Source of the DNA: Bacteroidota bacterium | GTDB taxonomy: Bacteria > Bacteroidota > Bacteroidia > Flavobacteriales > Flavobacteriaceae | NCBI GenBank assembly: GCA_023393485.1 | Contig: JAEWLD010000189.1 | Span: forward strand, 1 to 9,024 | Direction: 5' to 3' | DNA: 9,024 nt | Shown: one piece after another, positions 1 to 6,971 of the stretch | How positions within the stretch are numbered: the first letter of the stretch is position 1 | Layout of the letters: every line of letters starts with the position of its first letter | Notes under the pieces: generated by a model | The model's database searches: none | What the model saw: only the letters and a program-made list of their open reading frames with translations | What the model was told of the DNA's origin: nothing | Position numbers and translations under genes: made by a program

Positions 1-1
1 C

Positions 2-646
2 ACTACAACCTATACTTTAGTCAGCGTTTCAACCGCCGGGCCGCCAGCATGTACGGCGCCGGCAAACGGAACGATCACTGTTACCGTGTTGCCGCCGCCG
101 GCAGTGGTGATTAGCGGAAACATCAGCATTTGTTCGGGCGGAACAGCGGCTGTCACGTTCATTGGCACGCCAAACGCATCAGTAGTTTACACAATTTCAG
201 GCGTTCCGGGCAATCAGACGATTACTCTGGACGCTGGGGGAACAGCAAGCTTCACGAGTACTTTTACTTCTACGACGGTCTTTACTTTGGTCAGCGTAAC
301 TTCGACTACGCCGCAGACATGTACGCAGCCGGCAGCGGGGTCAGTGACCGTAACTGTAATTCCGCCGCCGACGGTTTCGGTTTCGGCAAGCGCAACATCG
401 GTTTGTGCGGGAAATTCGGCGACAGTAACCTTTACAGGCACGCCAAACGCGACGGTTACTTATACTGTGAGCGGTATGCCAGGAAACCAGACTATCGTTT
501 TGGACGCGTCGGGATTAGCAACAATCGCAGGCGCGGTTTCGGGAACGATTACCTATACATTAATTAATATCACAACTACCGACACGCCGAGTTGCAGCCA
601 ACCCGTAGCCGGAACGGTCACGATAACTGCTGTTGCACCGCCTGTT
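2..646 (+). repeat. N-terminal Ig-like module family (about 90 residues): one partial and two full copies
   Basis: Protein-level tandem repeat. Copies begin near 92 and 362; bases 2-91 are the tail of an earlier copy. Shared landmarks are a Cys-Ser/Ala-Gly start, TFxGTPNAxVxYT, the strand VxGxPGNQTIxLDAxG, then TLxxxT..., a second Cys followed by Thr or Ser and Gln-Pro, and closing alternate-residue Thr/Val strands. The partial copy shows the same ending (TYTLVSV, PACTAPANGT), so further copies probably lie upstream of the window. Beta-sandwich fold is inferred from the alternating pattern. Confidence 0.85.
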
Positions 647-3600
647 GCCGGCAGTGACGTAGCAAACCAAGCGCTTTGTGCCGGCAGTGCACCGCTCGAT
701 TTGTTTACCCTGCTTGGCCCGACCGCACAGCCAGGCGGAGTTTGGTCACCGGCATTGGCAAGCGGAAGCGGAGTGTTTGACCCAACAATCGACGCTGCGG
801 GAACATACACATATACTGTGACAGGCGCCGCACCATGCCCGGACGACACGGCAACAGTAACTATTTCAATTGTCACACCGCCAAATGCGGGCAACGACGT
901 AGTCAGAAACCTTTGTACGACCGAACCGCCGCTGGACTTGTTCACATTGCTCGGGCCATCAGCCCAACCGGGTGGAAGTTGGTCGCCGGCGCTAACGAGC
1001 GGCACCGGAGTTTTTAACCCCGAGGTAGACACGGCAGGTACTTATACTTATACCGTAAACGGAAATGCTCCATGTACGAATGATACGGCAAGCGTGATCA
1101 TCACCATTACCCAAGGTTCCGACGCCGGACAAAACGGCAGCGTAACATTTTGTGTCAGCGAAGCGCCCCAGGACTTGTTCAACTCGCTCGGCGGAACACC
1201 GCAAACCGGCGGCATCTGGACACCGGCGCTTTCCAGCGGGACGGGTGTTTTCAATCCGGCGATCGATCCTGCCGGAGTCTATACATATACGACTTTCAGC
1301 GACGCATGTCCGGAAGATACAGCCACGGTGACGGTGACAATTGCGCAGCCTTCGAATGCAGGTGCCGATGGGTCGCTCAGCGTATGCTCAAATGCCGATC
1401 CGCAAGACCTGTTTGCGCTTTTGGGTGCGATGGCACAAACTGGCGGCAGTTGGTCGCCAGCGCTGACAAGTGGCACGGGTATTTTCACGCCCGGTGTTGA
1501 TCCGGCCGGAACCTACACCTATACCGTAACTGGGCCGGCTGCTTGCGGAAATGATTCTGCAGTTGTCGCAGTGAGCGTAACGCCGGGGCCGGAAGCTGGG
1601 CAAGACGGGTCATTGACGTTGTGCGCAGATAGCGCGCCACAGGATTTGCTCAACTCACTTGGCGGTGCGCCGATGGTAGGCGGTGTCTGGTCTCCGGCAC
1701 TGGCCAGCGGCACAGGTATTTTCAATCCGGCGGTTGACCTTGCCGGTGTTTATACTTACACTTTCTTCGGTAATCAGCCGTGCGACAATGATAGTGCAAC
1801 TGTTACGGTTACGGTGAATCCTGTGCCGGATGCCGGAACCGACGGCACGGCGGCGTTTTGCTCAAACCATCCGCCAGCCGACTTGTTCACAAGCCTTGGT
1901 GGCACGCCGCAGGTTGGCGGTACATGGTCGCCTGCGCTTTCAAGTGGTACAGGCGTGTTTAATCCTTCGGTCGACCTGGCCGGAACTTATACTTATACCG
2001 TTGGTGGCGGATTCTGCAGCACTGCGACGGCATCTGTTGTCGTGTCGGTTACCCAGGCGTCAAATGCCGGCGGGGCAGGGGCGACGTTGCAATTGGCGGT
2101 ATGTACGACGGTCACCTCGCTCGATTTGTTTACGGCATTGAACGGCTCGCAGGATATGAGCGGCATCTGGACCGATGACAACAATATCGTTGTTTCCAAC
2201 ATTTTCAATCCTTCGTCGGTTGCTGCGGGAACTTATCATTTCACTTATACTGTAACCGGCGGCACATCGCCATGTACAACAGATACGGCAACGGTAACGG
2301 TCGTCGTCGATCCTGCTCCAAATGCCGGTACGGCAGCCGCGGCGCAATCTGTTTGTTCATCGGTTGGTACACTTGACCTGGCGACATTGCTGACCGGGGC
2401 GCAAAGTGGCGGTGTCTGGACCGATTCGAACAATGTCGTTATCACCAATCCGGTCAATGTTGCAGCCCTTACAGCCGGAAATCACTCGTTTACTTATACG
2501 ATCAGCAATGCATGCGGTATCGATACTGAAATTGTTCAACTGACAATTCTCACGTCGCCATCGCTTACAACCGCCAATATTGCCATCACTTCGCCAATCT
2601 GTATTGGTGACAATACAATCATAACCCTGACTGGCCTGAATGATGGGAATTTCACGTTTAACTATGATTTGACGGGCGCAAATACGGCGCTCGGGCAATC
2701 GGCGAATCTCAATATTTTTGGCGGCACGGCAACATTTGTTGTCCCATCGGCGACGCTGACAAGTGTTGGGACAACCACAGTAACATTTACCAATATCATC
2801 AATACGGCGTCAAACTGTTCAGCCGCGATTTCCGGCGTCCAGGCAGATGTGATTGTCAATCCACTTCCGAATATCGATGACGCAAACCTTTCAGTCACTA
2901 ATTTCTGTCTCGGCGCACAGGCGGTCGTTTCAATATCAAACGCCGCCGGAATTGCCGACGGAACTTATCAGTTCAACTATTCAATCCCGGGAGCGACGCC
3001 GCCGACAGGTACGGTTGCCGGAACTATCGCTTCGGGCGCAGGCCAGTTGATTTTCCCGGCTTCGGTGATTGCAACTGCCGGCAATTACACGATCACGATT
3101 ACCGGAATCGCAAGCCAGTCTGGCAGTTGTGGTAATCCAAGTGAGAATGCATCGGCAAGTTTCACCACATTTGCCGTCCCGAGCGGTGCCGGCGCAACAG
3201 TCGCCAGTTCTGACATCTGCATCGGTTCGCCAAACACGATAAACATCACCGGCGCGTCGGGGCTCGTAGACGGCGATTACGTCATTGCCTATGCATTGTC
3301 TGGCGTCAATGCCGCAGCCAATAGTGCGACCGTGACTTTTGCCGGCGGCAGTGGCAGTTTTACGATTGCGGCGTCTGACCTGGCCAATCCGGGCGCAACC
3401 ACGGTGACGATCCAATCGATAACAACGGCCGGAAACCCGTGCGCCGGTCCGGGCACCGATTTCAACCCGGTAACTTTTACCGTGATACGGCTTGACATGC
3501 CGACGTTGATTCCGCTCGGCAACGAATTCTGCGGCGCAGACCAACCGACCATCGCTGAATTGTCGGCCAATATCAACAGCGGCAATCCGGTAACATGGTT

Positions 3601-4030
3601 CAACGCGCCGACGGGCGGCACAGCATACGCGTCGATTGATTTGCTCGTAAATGGCGCAACCTATTACGCGACTTATACCGCTGGCCCGGGTTGCGAAAGC
3701 CCGACAAGGCTTGCGGTGACGGTTGATTTGACGGTTTGCGACGACATATCGATCCCGGACGGCTTCTCGCCAAACGGCGACGGCATCAACGACGAATTCA
3801 TCATTGACAATCTCGCCGAATTGTATCCACGATTCACGCTCGAGATTTACAACCGCTACGGGAATATCCTTTATAAAGGCAACATCAATACGCCAAACTG
3901 GAACGGAACGGCTTCACAGGGCGGCGTAAAAATGGGTGGCGATTTGCCGGTGGGCGTTTATTTTTTTATCGTCGAATTTAATGACGGCAGCCGGAAACCG
4001 ATCCAGGGCAGGGTTTATTTAAGCAGGTAG
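2..4030 (+). CDS. Giant modular T9SS type B cargo / adhesin-like surface protein, 5'-truncated by the window
   Basis: The frame is open from base 2 to a TAG at 4028-4030, giving at least 1342 residues; no signal peptide is visible, so the true start is upstream. Internal GTG or TTG codons near 86 are not starts, because the sequence before them is another copy of the same repeat. Domains in order, numbering residues from base 86: one partial and two full modules of about 90 residues (to 187), six near-identical modules of about 79 (188-660), two variant modules (661-825), three of about 104 (826-1134), one Ig-like module (1136-1218) and a gliding motility-associated C-terminal domain (1219-1314) with the hallmark PDGFSPNGDGINDEF and YNRYGN motifs. 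Ala, Gly, Thr, Ser and Val dominate, as in extracellular beta-sandwich stalks. Family knowledge: this C-terminal domain directs export through the T9SS, often with an SprF-like partner, which is the next gene 4 bases on. An adhesin or gliding role is inferred; no enzymatic domain is visible. Confidence 0.93.
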   Translation, partial: TTTYTLVSVSTAGPPACTAPANGTITVTVLPPPAVVISGNISICSGGTAAVTFIGTPNASVVYTISGVPGNQTITLDAGGTASFTSTFTSTTVFTLVSVTSTTPQTCTQPAAGSVTVTVIPPPTVSVSASATSVCAGNSATVTFTGTPNATVTYTVSGMPGNQTIVLDASGLATIAGAVSGTITYTLINITTTDTPSCSQPVAGTVTITAVAPPVAGSDVANQALCAGSAPLDLFTLLGPTAQPGGVWSPALASGSGVFDPTIDAAGTYTYTVTGAAPCPDDTATVTISIVTPPNAGNDVVRNLCTTEPPLDLFTLLGPSAQPGGSWSPALTSGTGVFNPEVDTAGTYTYTVNGNAPCTNDTASVIITITQGSDAGQNGSVTFCVSEAPQDLFNSLGGTPQTGGIWTPALSSGTGVFNPAIDPAGVYTYTTFSDACPEDTATVTVTIAQPSNAGADGSLSVCSNADPQDLFALLGAMAQTGGSWSPALTSGTGIFTPGVDPAGTYTYTVTGPAACGNDSAVVAVSVTPGPEAGQDGSLTLCADSAPQDLLNSLGGAPMVGGVWSPALASGTGIFNPAVDLAGVYTYTFFGNQPCDNDSATVTVTVNPVPDAGTDGTAAFCSNHPPADLFTSLGGTPQVGGTWSPALSSGTGVFNPSVDLAGTYTYTVGGGFCSTATASVVVSVTQASNAGGAGATLQLAVCTTVTSLDLFTALNGSQDMSGIWTDDNNIVVSNIFNPSSVAAGTYHFTYTVTGGTSPCTTDTATVTVVVDPAPNAGTAAAAQSVCSSVGTLDLATLLTGAQSGGVWTDSNNVVITNPVNVAALTAGNHSFTYTISNACGIDTEIVQLTILTSPSLTTANIAITSPICIGDNTIITLTGLNDGNFTFNYDLTGANTALGQSANLNIFGGTATFVVPSATLTSVGTTTVTFTNIINTASNCSAAISGVQADVIVNPLPNIDDANLSVTNFCLGAQAVVSISNAAGIADGTYQFNYSIPGATPPTGTVAGTIASGAGQLIFPASVIATAGNYTITITGIASQSGSCGNPSENASASFTTFAVPSGAGATVASSDICIGSPNTINITGASGLVDGDYVIAYALSGVNAAANSATVTFAGGSGSFTIAASDLANPGATTVTIQSITTAGNPCAGPGTDFNPVTFTVIRLDMPTLIPLGNEFCGADQPTIAELSANINSGNPVTWFNAPTGGTAYASIDLLVNGATYYATYTAGPGCESPTRLAVTVDLTVCDDISIPDGFSPNGDGINDEFIIDNLAELYPRFTLEIYNRYGNILYKGNINTPNWNGTASQGGVKMGGDLPVGVYFFIVEFNDGSRKPIQGRVYLSR
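647..2065 (+). repeat. Six tandem copies of a 78-80-residue module (R1-R6)
   Basis: Copies start at 647, 887, 1124, 1358, 1595 and 1832. The consensus reads AGxDGS, then a Cys, PxDLFxxLGGxPQxGGxWSP, ALxSGTGxFNPxVDxAGTY, TYTVxG, a second Cys, then (D/N)DTAxVxVxV. Each unit is one Ig-like or beta-sandwich domain by appearance. The protein copies are very similar, but codons differ between copies: Gly as GGA or GGC and Ala as GCA or GCG at equivalent sites. That suggests expansion was not very recent. Only short exact DNA matches persist, for example the TYTYT segments near 1039 and 1987. Confidence 0.92.
2066..2560 (+). repeat. Two variant copies of the 79-86-residue module (R7-R8)
   Basis: These follow R6 in phase and keep its skeleton: the AG opening, first Cys, LDL(F/A)T, Gly-x-Trp-Thr, an AGxxxFTYT strand, second Cys, and a closing DT strand. 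The core GGxWSPALxSGTGxF is replaced by GxWTDxNNxVxxN, lengthening the loop in R7. They look like a diverged subfamily at the C-terminal end of the array, next to the unrelated three-copy array that follows. Confidence 0.83.
2561..3487 (+). repeat. Three tandem copies of a module of about 104 residues (A-C)
   Basis: Copies begin at 2561, 2873 and 3185. Landmarks: (I/F)C(I/L)G near the start, an ITG or ISN strand, (L/I)xDGxYxxxY(x)L, a Gly-rich turn with GG(T/S)xxF, a TTVTI strand, the second Cys before PS or PG, and a final FTV strand. They are more diverged from each other than R1-R6 are. Fold is inferred as beta-sandwich. No metal-binding or catalytic motif was recognised. Confidence 0.82.
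3488..3739 (+). other. Ig-like module immediately before the sorting domain
   Basis: This roughly 83-residue segment carries LGNEFCGADQPTIAEL, VTWFNAPTGGTAY, GATYYATYT and GCESPTRLAVTV. It resembles the Ig-like module commonly found just before the type B sorting domain in long Bacteroidota surface proteins. The first two cysteines fit the two-per-module pattern; a third (TVCDD) sits on the boundary with the C-terminal domain. Confidence 0.75.
3740..4027 (+). other. T9SS type B sorting domain (gliding motility-associated C-terminal domain)
   Basis: The last 96 residues contain IPDGFSPNGDGINDEF, then FTLEIYNRYGNILYKG, a W-N-G turn, PVGVYFFIVEF and a terminal RVYLSR. These are the defining features of the gliding motility-associated C-terminal domain family. 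In characterised type B cargo such as SprB, the C-terminal region is required for secretion through the T9SS, and attachment depends on an SprF-like protein. Confidence 0.93.
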
Positions 4031-4034
4031 CGTT

Positions 4035-4985
4035 ATGAGAAAACTATATATAAAATACATCCTTTTTGCCACTGTTTTACTTGCCGTAACTGTGGCCGAA
4101 GCACAGCAAGATCCGCAGTACACGCATTACATGTACAACATGAGCGTTGTCAATCCGGCTTATGCGACCGATACGCCAGGTGTGATCAACATCGGCGGTC
4201 TGTACCGGACGCAATGGGTCGGTGCCGTTGGCGCACCAAAGACGGTGAATGTGTTCGGCCACACGCCGGTCGGTAAGAGGCTCGAGGCCGGGTTGTCGGT
4301 TGTCAGCGATGAGATTGGAGATGTGGTCAAGGAAAATAATATCTACGCCGATGTCGCTTACGTGATTCCGACCGGCGCGTCGACCAAACTGTCATTCGGC
4401 GTCAAGGCCGGCGCGACGTTTTTCGATGCCGATTTCAACGGTTTCCAATATACCGATTCCGCGCCCGATCCTGCGTTTGCCGAGAACATCCACCAGTTTT
4501 TTCCGAACATCGGTGCGGGTGCGTTTTTCTTCGGCGAGCAATTTTACCTTGGTTTATCAGCGCCGAACTTTTTGCGGACCAAACACCTCGAACACCAAAA
4601 CGCGATTTCAACCATCGGCGTTGAGGAAATCCACTATTTCTTTACCGGCGGTTATGTGTTCAATGTCAGCGACCGCATGAAACTCAAGCCCGCGTTTATG
4701 ACCAAGGCGGTTTCCGGCGCGCCATTGTCGCTTGATGTTACGGCGAACATGTTGTACAACAATTTCATCGAATTCGGGGTCGGTTATCGCATTGACGATT
4801 CGGTCAGCGGATTGGTGAACGTTTATGTAACGCCGCAACTACGCATCGGTTATTCGTATGATTATACGCTGACGAACCTCGGCAATTTCAATTCGGGAAC
4901 GCACGAAATATTCCTGCTCTATGACATCGGCGGCGAAAACGCCAGCAAAGGCAAAGGTTATGACAAATCACCACGATTCTTCTAA
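4035..4985 (+). CDS. PorP/SprF-family type IX secretion outer-membrane protein
   Basis: A 316-residue protein, a normal length for the family (about 300-330). Residues 1-23 form a signal peptide (basic start, hydrophobic core, AEA before Gln24). The mature N-terminus QDPQYTHYMYNMSVVNPAYA is the family signature, followed by LYRTQWVG, the GLSVVSDEIG segment and many amphipathic strands ending in an IFLLYDIGG-type C-terminal strand. An outer-membrane beta-barrel is expected. In known systems PorP or SprF works with the T9SS to deliver or tether type B cargo, and PorP associates with PorE. The ATG lies 4 bases after the adhesin stop, so the two are almost certainly co-transcribed and probably translationally coupled. 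An AGG at 4025-4027 is well placed but weak. It is more likely a dedicated SprF-like paralogue than the core PorP, since it sits beside its own cargo and the core machinery genes are absent here. No symbol assigned for that reason. Confidence 0.93.
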   Translation: MRKLYIKYILFATVLLAVTVAEAQQDPQYTHYMYNMSVVNPAYATDTPGVINIGGLYRTQWVGAVGAPKTVNVFGHTPVGKRLEAGLSVVSDEIGDVVKENNIYADVAYVIPTGASTKLSFGVKAGATFFDADFNGFQYTDSAPDPAFAENIHQFFPNIGAGAFFFGEQFYLGLSAPNFLRTKHLEHQNAISTIGVEEIHYFFTGGYVFNVSDRMKLKPAFMTKAVSGAPLSLDVTANMLYNNFIEFGVGYRIDDSVSGLVNVYVTPQLRIGYSYDYTLTNLGNFNSGTHEIFLLYDIGGENASKGKGYDKSPRFF

Positions 4986-4995
4986 TATGGCCAGT

Positions 4996-6870
4996 ATGAA
5001 AAACTTTATTTACATCATTTGTATTTTTTGTTTCGGACTGGTCTCTGCACAGAAAATCAGTGAGAAACAGGCCGATAAATTGTTCGCCGAACGGTCGTAC
5101 GTCAAAGCTGCCGCGATGTACGAGCAGCTTCCGCAAAGCCAAAAAGTGCTACAGAACATGGGCGACGCGTATTATTACAATTTCCAGATGAAAGACGCCG
5201 CGCGGGCTTATGGGCAAATGTATGCGACAGCCAAAGACAGCATCGATGCCGAATATAACTTCAGGTATGCACATGCACTGATGGGAGTCGGCAATTATGA
5301 AAAAGGCGATTCATTGATGGCCAGATACGTGAAATATCCGGTCAACACGCCAAAGTTCATCGCCAACCTCAGGCGCAACCTGCCATGGACGCATGTCATC
5401 CAGCCAATGGCAAAAAACACGACCAACGGCGATTTTGGGATTGCATTTTACGGTGAAAAAGTCGCGTTTGCCTCACTTCGCAATAGTGGCGCGGGTTCAT
5501 ATGGCTGGAATGGCAAACCGTTTTTGGACTTGTACAGCGCGTCGGTTTCAGATAAAGGCCTGCTGACCAACATCCAGCCGTTCCCAAAATCGATCAACAC
5601 CAAAACCCACGAAAGCAACCCGACTTTCAGCGCCGACGGACGTGTGATGTTCTTTAGTAGAACCAACGCCAAACGCGTCGAGATCAAAGGTGAGAAAGTT
5701 GCGAACGTCAGTATTTTCAGGGCCGAATCCAAAAATAACGATTGGATCAACGTGACGCGCGTACCGTTTTCACGCGATGAATTTTCTGTCGAGCACCCAA
5801 TGCTGACCCGCGACGGCAAGCGCTTGTATTTTTCAAGTGACATGCCCGGCGGCTTTGGCTCGTTTGATATTTGGTACGTTGATGTGAATGACGACGGCAC
5901 TTTTGGCAATCCGGTCAATATGGGCAGCTCAATCAATACGGTTCATCGCGAGCAGTTTCCGTTTATTTCGGATGACGGTGCAGTTTTGTATTTCGCTTCG
6001 GACGGCCATCCGGGAATGGGCGGGCTCGACGTGTTTTCAAGCAAATCCTATGATGGTGTTTTTGCCAAGCCGGTCAATCTCGGCGAGCCGCTTAATTCGG
6101 GAATGGACGACTTTGGCTACATCGTCAACGACACTACAAAAAAAGGCTATTTCGCGTCAAACAGAAAAGGTTCCGATAATTTGTACAGTTTCATCAAGGA
6201 AGAAAACCAGGAAAGCTATTTTGTTGAAGGCGAAGTCAAGGATAAAAACACAAAAGATCCGTTGCCGGGCACGATGGTCAGTTTGTATGATCCAGAAACC
6301 AATCAGCTTATTGCACAAGTCGTGGTCGGGCAGTTGGCCGAATATGCCTTTGTGACCGAACCGAACAAGAAATACCGCATTGAAGCCGTCCGCGATTTCT
6401 ACATTCCGCATACCGAAGAATTCACGACCAATGACCAGGGCAAACTGCGTTACACTATCGAACTTTTCATGGAATGTTATGACGACGCCGAGGAAATCAT
6501 CAACAAACGCCAGGACGGCAAAGTCCAGATTGTTCTGGAGAACATTTATTTCGACCTCGACAAATGGGATATCAAGCCCGAAGCCGCGCGCATCCTCAAC
6601 ATCCTGGTCGATCTCCTGAATAAATATCCTGCAATGGAAATCGAAATCGGCGCACACACCGATTCGCGTGCGTCAGACATGTACAATTTGCTGCTCTCGA
6701 ACCGCCGCGCGGCATCGACACTCGAATATTTGGTCAAACAAGGCATCAAGCGCAAACGCCTGCGCTCAAAAGGGTACGGTGAACGCGTCCAGCTGGTCAA
6801 GTGCGGCAACGATTGCACAGAGCAGGAGCATTCAATCAATCGCCGTTGCGAGTTCATTATTTTGAAATAG
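4996..6870 (+). CDS. PorE-like OmpA-family protein (TPR, beta-propeller, carboxypeptidase-regulatory-like, OmpA_C)
   Basis: A 624-residue protein from the ATG at 4996, chosen because MKNFIYIICIFCFGLVSAQ is a complete signal peptide. An ATG at 4987 would add only three residues; the longest open frame from 4921 would overlap porP/sprF and bury the signal. Domains: TPR-like helices (20-115); PD40-type propeller (145-400) with repeats such as SNPTFSADGRVMFFS, LTRDGKRLYFSSDMPGGFG and SDDGAVLYFASDGHPGMGG; a carboxypeptidase-regulatory-like beta-sandwich (408-480); and OmpA_C (510-624) with YFDLDKWDIKP, HTDSRASDMYN and LLSNRRA. Asp556 and Arg571 match the two residues that bind meso-diaminopimelate of peptidoglycan in Pal/OmpA domains. 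This order is that of PorE, which binds peptidoglycan and PorP. Unlike lipoprotein PorE there is no lipobox. It is the last gene of the unit. It could be a dedicated paralogue of the core protein. Confidence 0.92.
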   Translation: MKNFIYIICIFCFGLVSAQKISEKQADKLFAERSYVKAAAMYEQLPQSQKVLQNMGDAYYYNFQMKDAARAYGQMYATAKDSIDAEYNFRYAHALMGVGNYEKGDSLMARYVKYPVNTPKFIANLRRNLPWTHVIQPMAKNTTNGDFGIAFYGEKVAFASLRNSGAGSYGWNGKPFLDLYSASVSDKGLLTNIQPFPKSINTKTHESNPTFSADGRVMFFSRTNAKRVEIKGEKVANVSIFRAESKNNDWINVTRVPFSRDEFSVEHPMLTRDGKRLYFSSDMPGGFGSFDIWYVDVNDDGTFGNPVNMGSSINTVHREQFPFISDDGAVLYFASDGHPGMGGLDVFSSKSYDGVFAKPVNLGEPLNSGMDDFGYIVNDTTKKGYFASNRKGSDNLYSFIKEENQESYFVEGEVKDKNTKDPLPGTMVSLYDPETNQLIAQVVVGQLAEYAFVTEPNKKYRIEAVRDFYIPHTEEFTTNDQGKLRYTIELFMECYDDAEEIINKRQDGKVQIVLENIYFDLDKWDIKPEAARILNILVDLLNKYPAMEIEIGAHTDSRASDMYNLLLSNRRAASTLEYLVKQGIKRKRLRSKGYGERVQLVKCGNDCTEQEHSINRRCEFIILK

Positions 6871-6892
6871 TTGCTTTATAGTTCGTATTGCG

Positions 6893-6923
6893 AAAGCCAC
6901 TGATGCGACAGTGGCTTTTTTTT
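6893..6923 (+). terminator. Rho-independent terminator after the OmpA-family gene
   Basis: A perfect 10-bp stem, AAAGCCACTG pairing with CAGTGGCTTT, surrounds the six-base loop ATGCGA. A run of eight T (6916-6923), three of them in the stem, follows the GC core. It starts 22 bases after the stop codon at 6870. It should end transcription of the adhesin, PorP/SprF and OmpA unit. The A-run on the left arm is short, so strong activity in the opposite direction is unlikely. Confidence 0.9.
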
Positions 6924-6971
6924 GCTGTTTTTTTCTGCCGCACTTTTCGAATTGTCTGACTCGTCCGGGAA

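Noticed and set aside
647..2065. Regular repeats of about 237 bp as a CRISPR-like or satellite array
   Set aside because: The periodicity is entirely explained by in-frame protein modules. There are no short identical repeats with unique spacers.
2981..3544. Minus-strand open frame of 187 residues inside the adhesin gene
   Set aside because: It is rich in Arg, Cys and Gly with no recognisable motif, and it lies opposite a clearly coding repeat module. It looks like a shadow of GC-rich coding sequence. Similar antisense frames at 553-1032 and 5448-5936 were dropped for the same reason.
4921..4995. Longer start for the OmpA-family protein overlapping the PorP/SprF gene
   Set aside because: It would put 25 polar residues ahead of a clear signal peptide and overlap the upstream gene by 65 bases. 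The ATG at 4996 (or 4987) is far more plausible.
6921..6948. Possible Bacteroidota-type promoter (TTTG and TAnnTTTG) before the type A cargo gene
   Set aside because: TTTG at 6921-6924 is present but the second element near 6941-6948 is a poor match and the spacing is too short. It also overlaps the terminator T-run.
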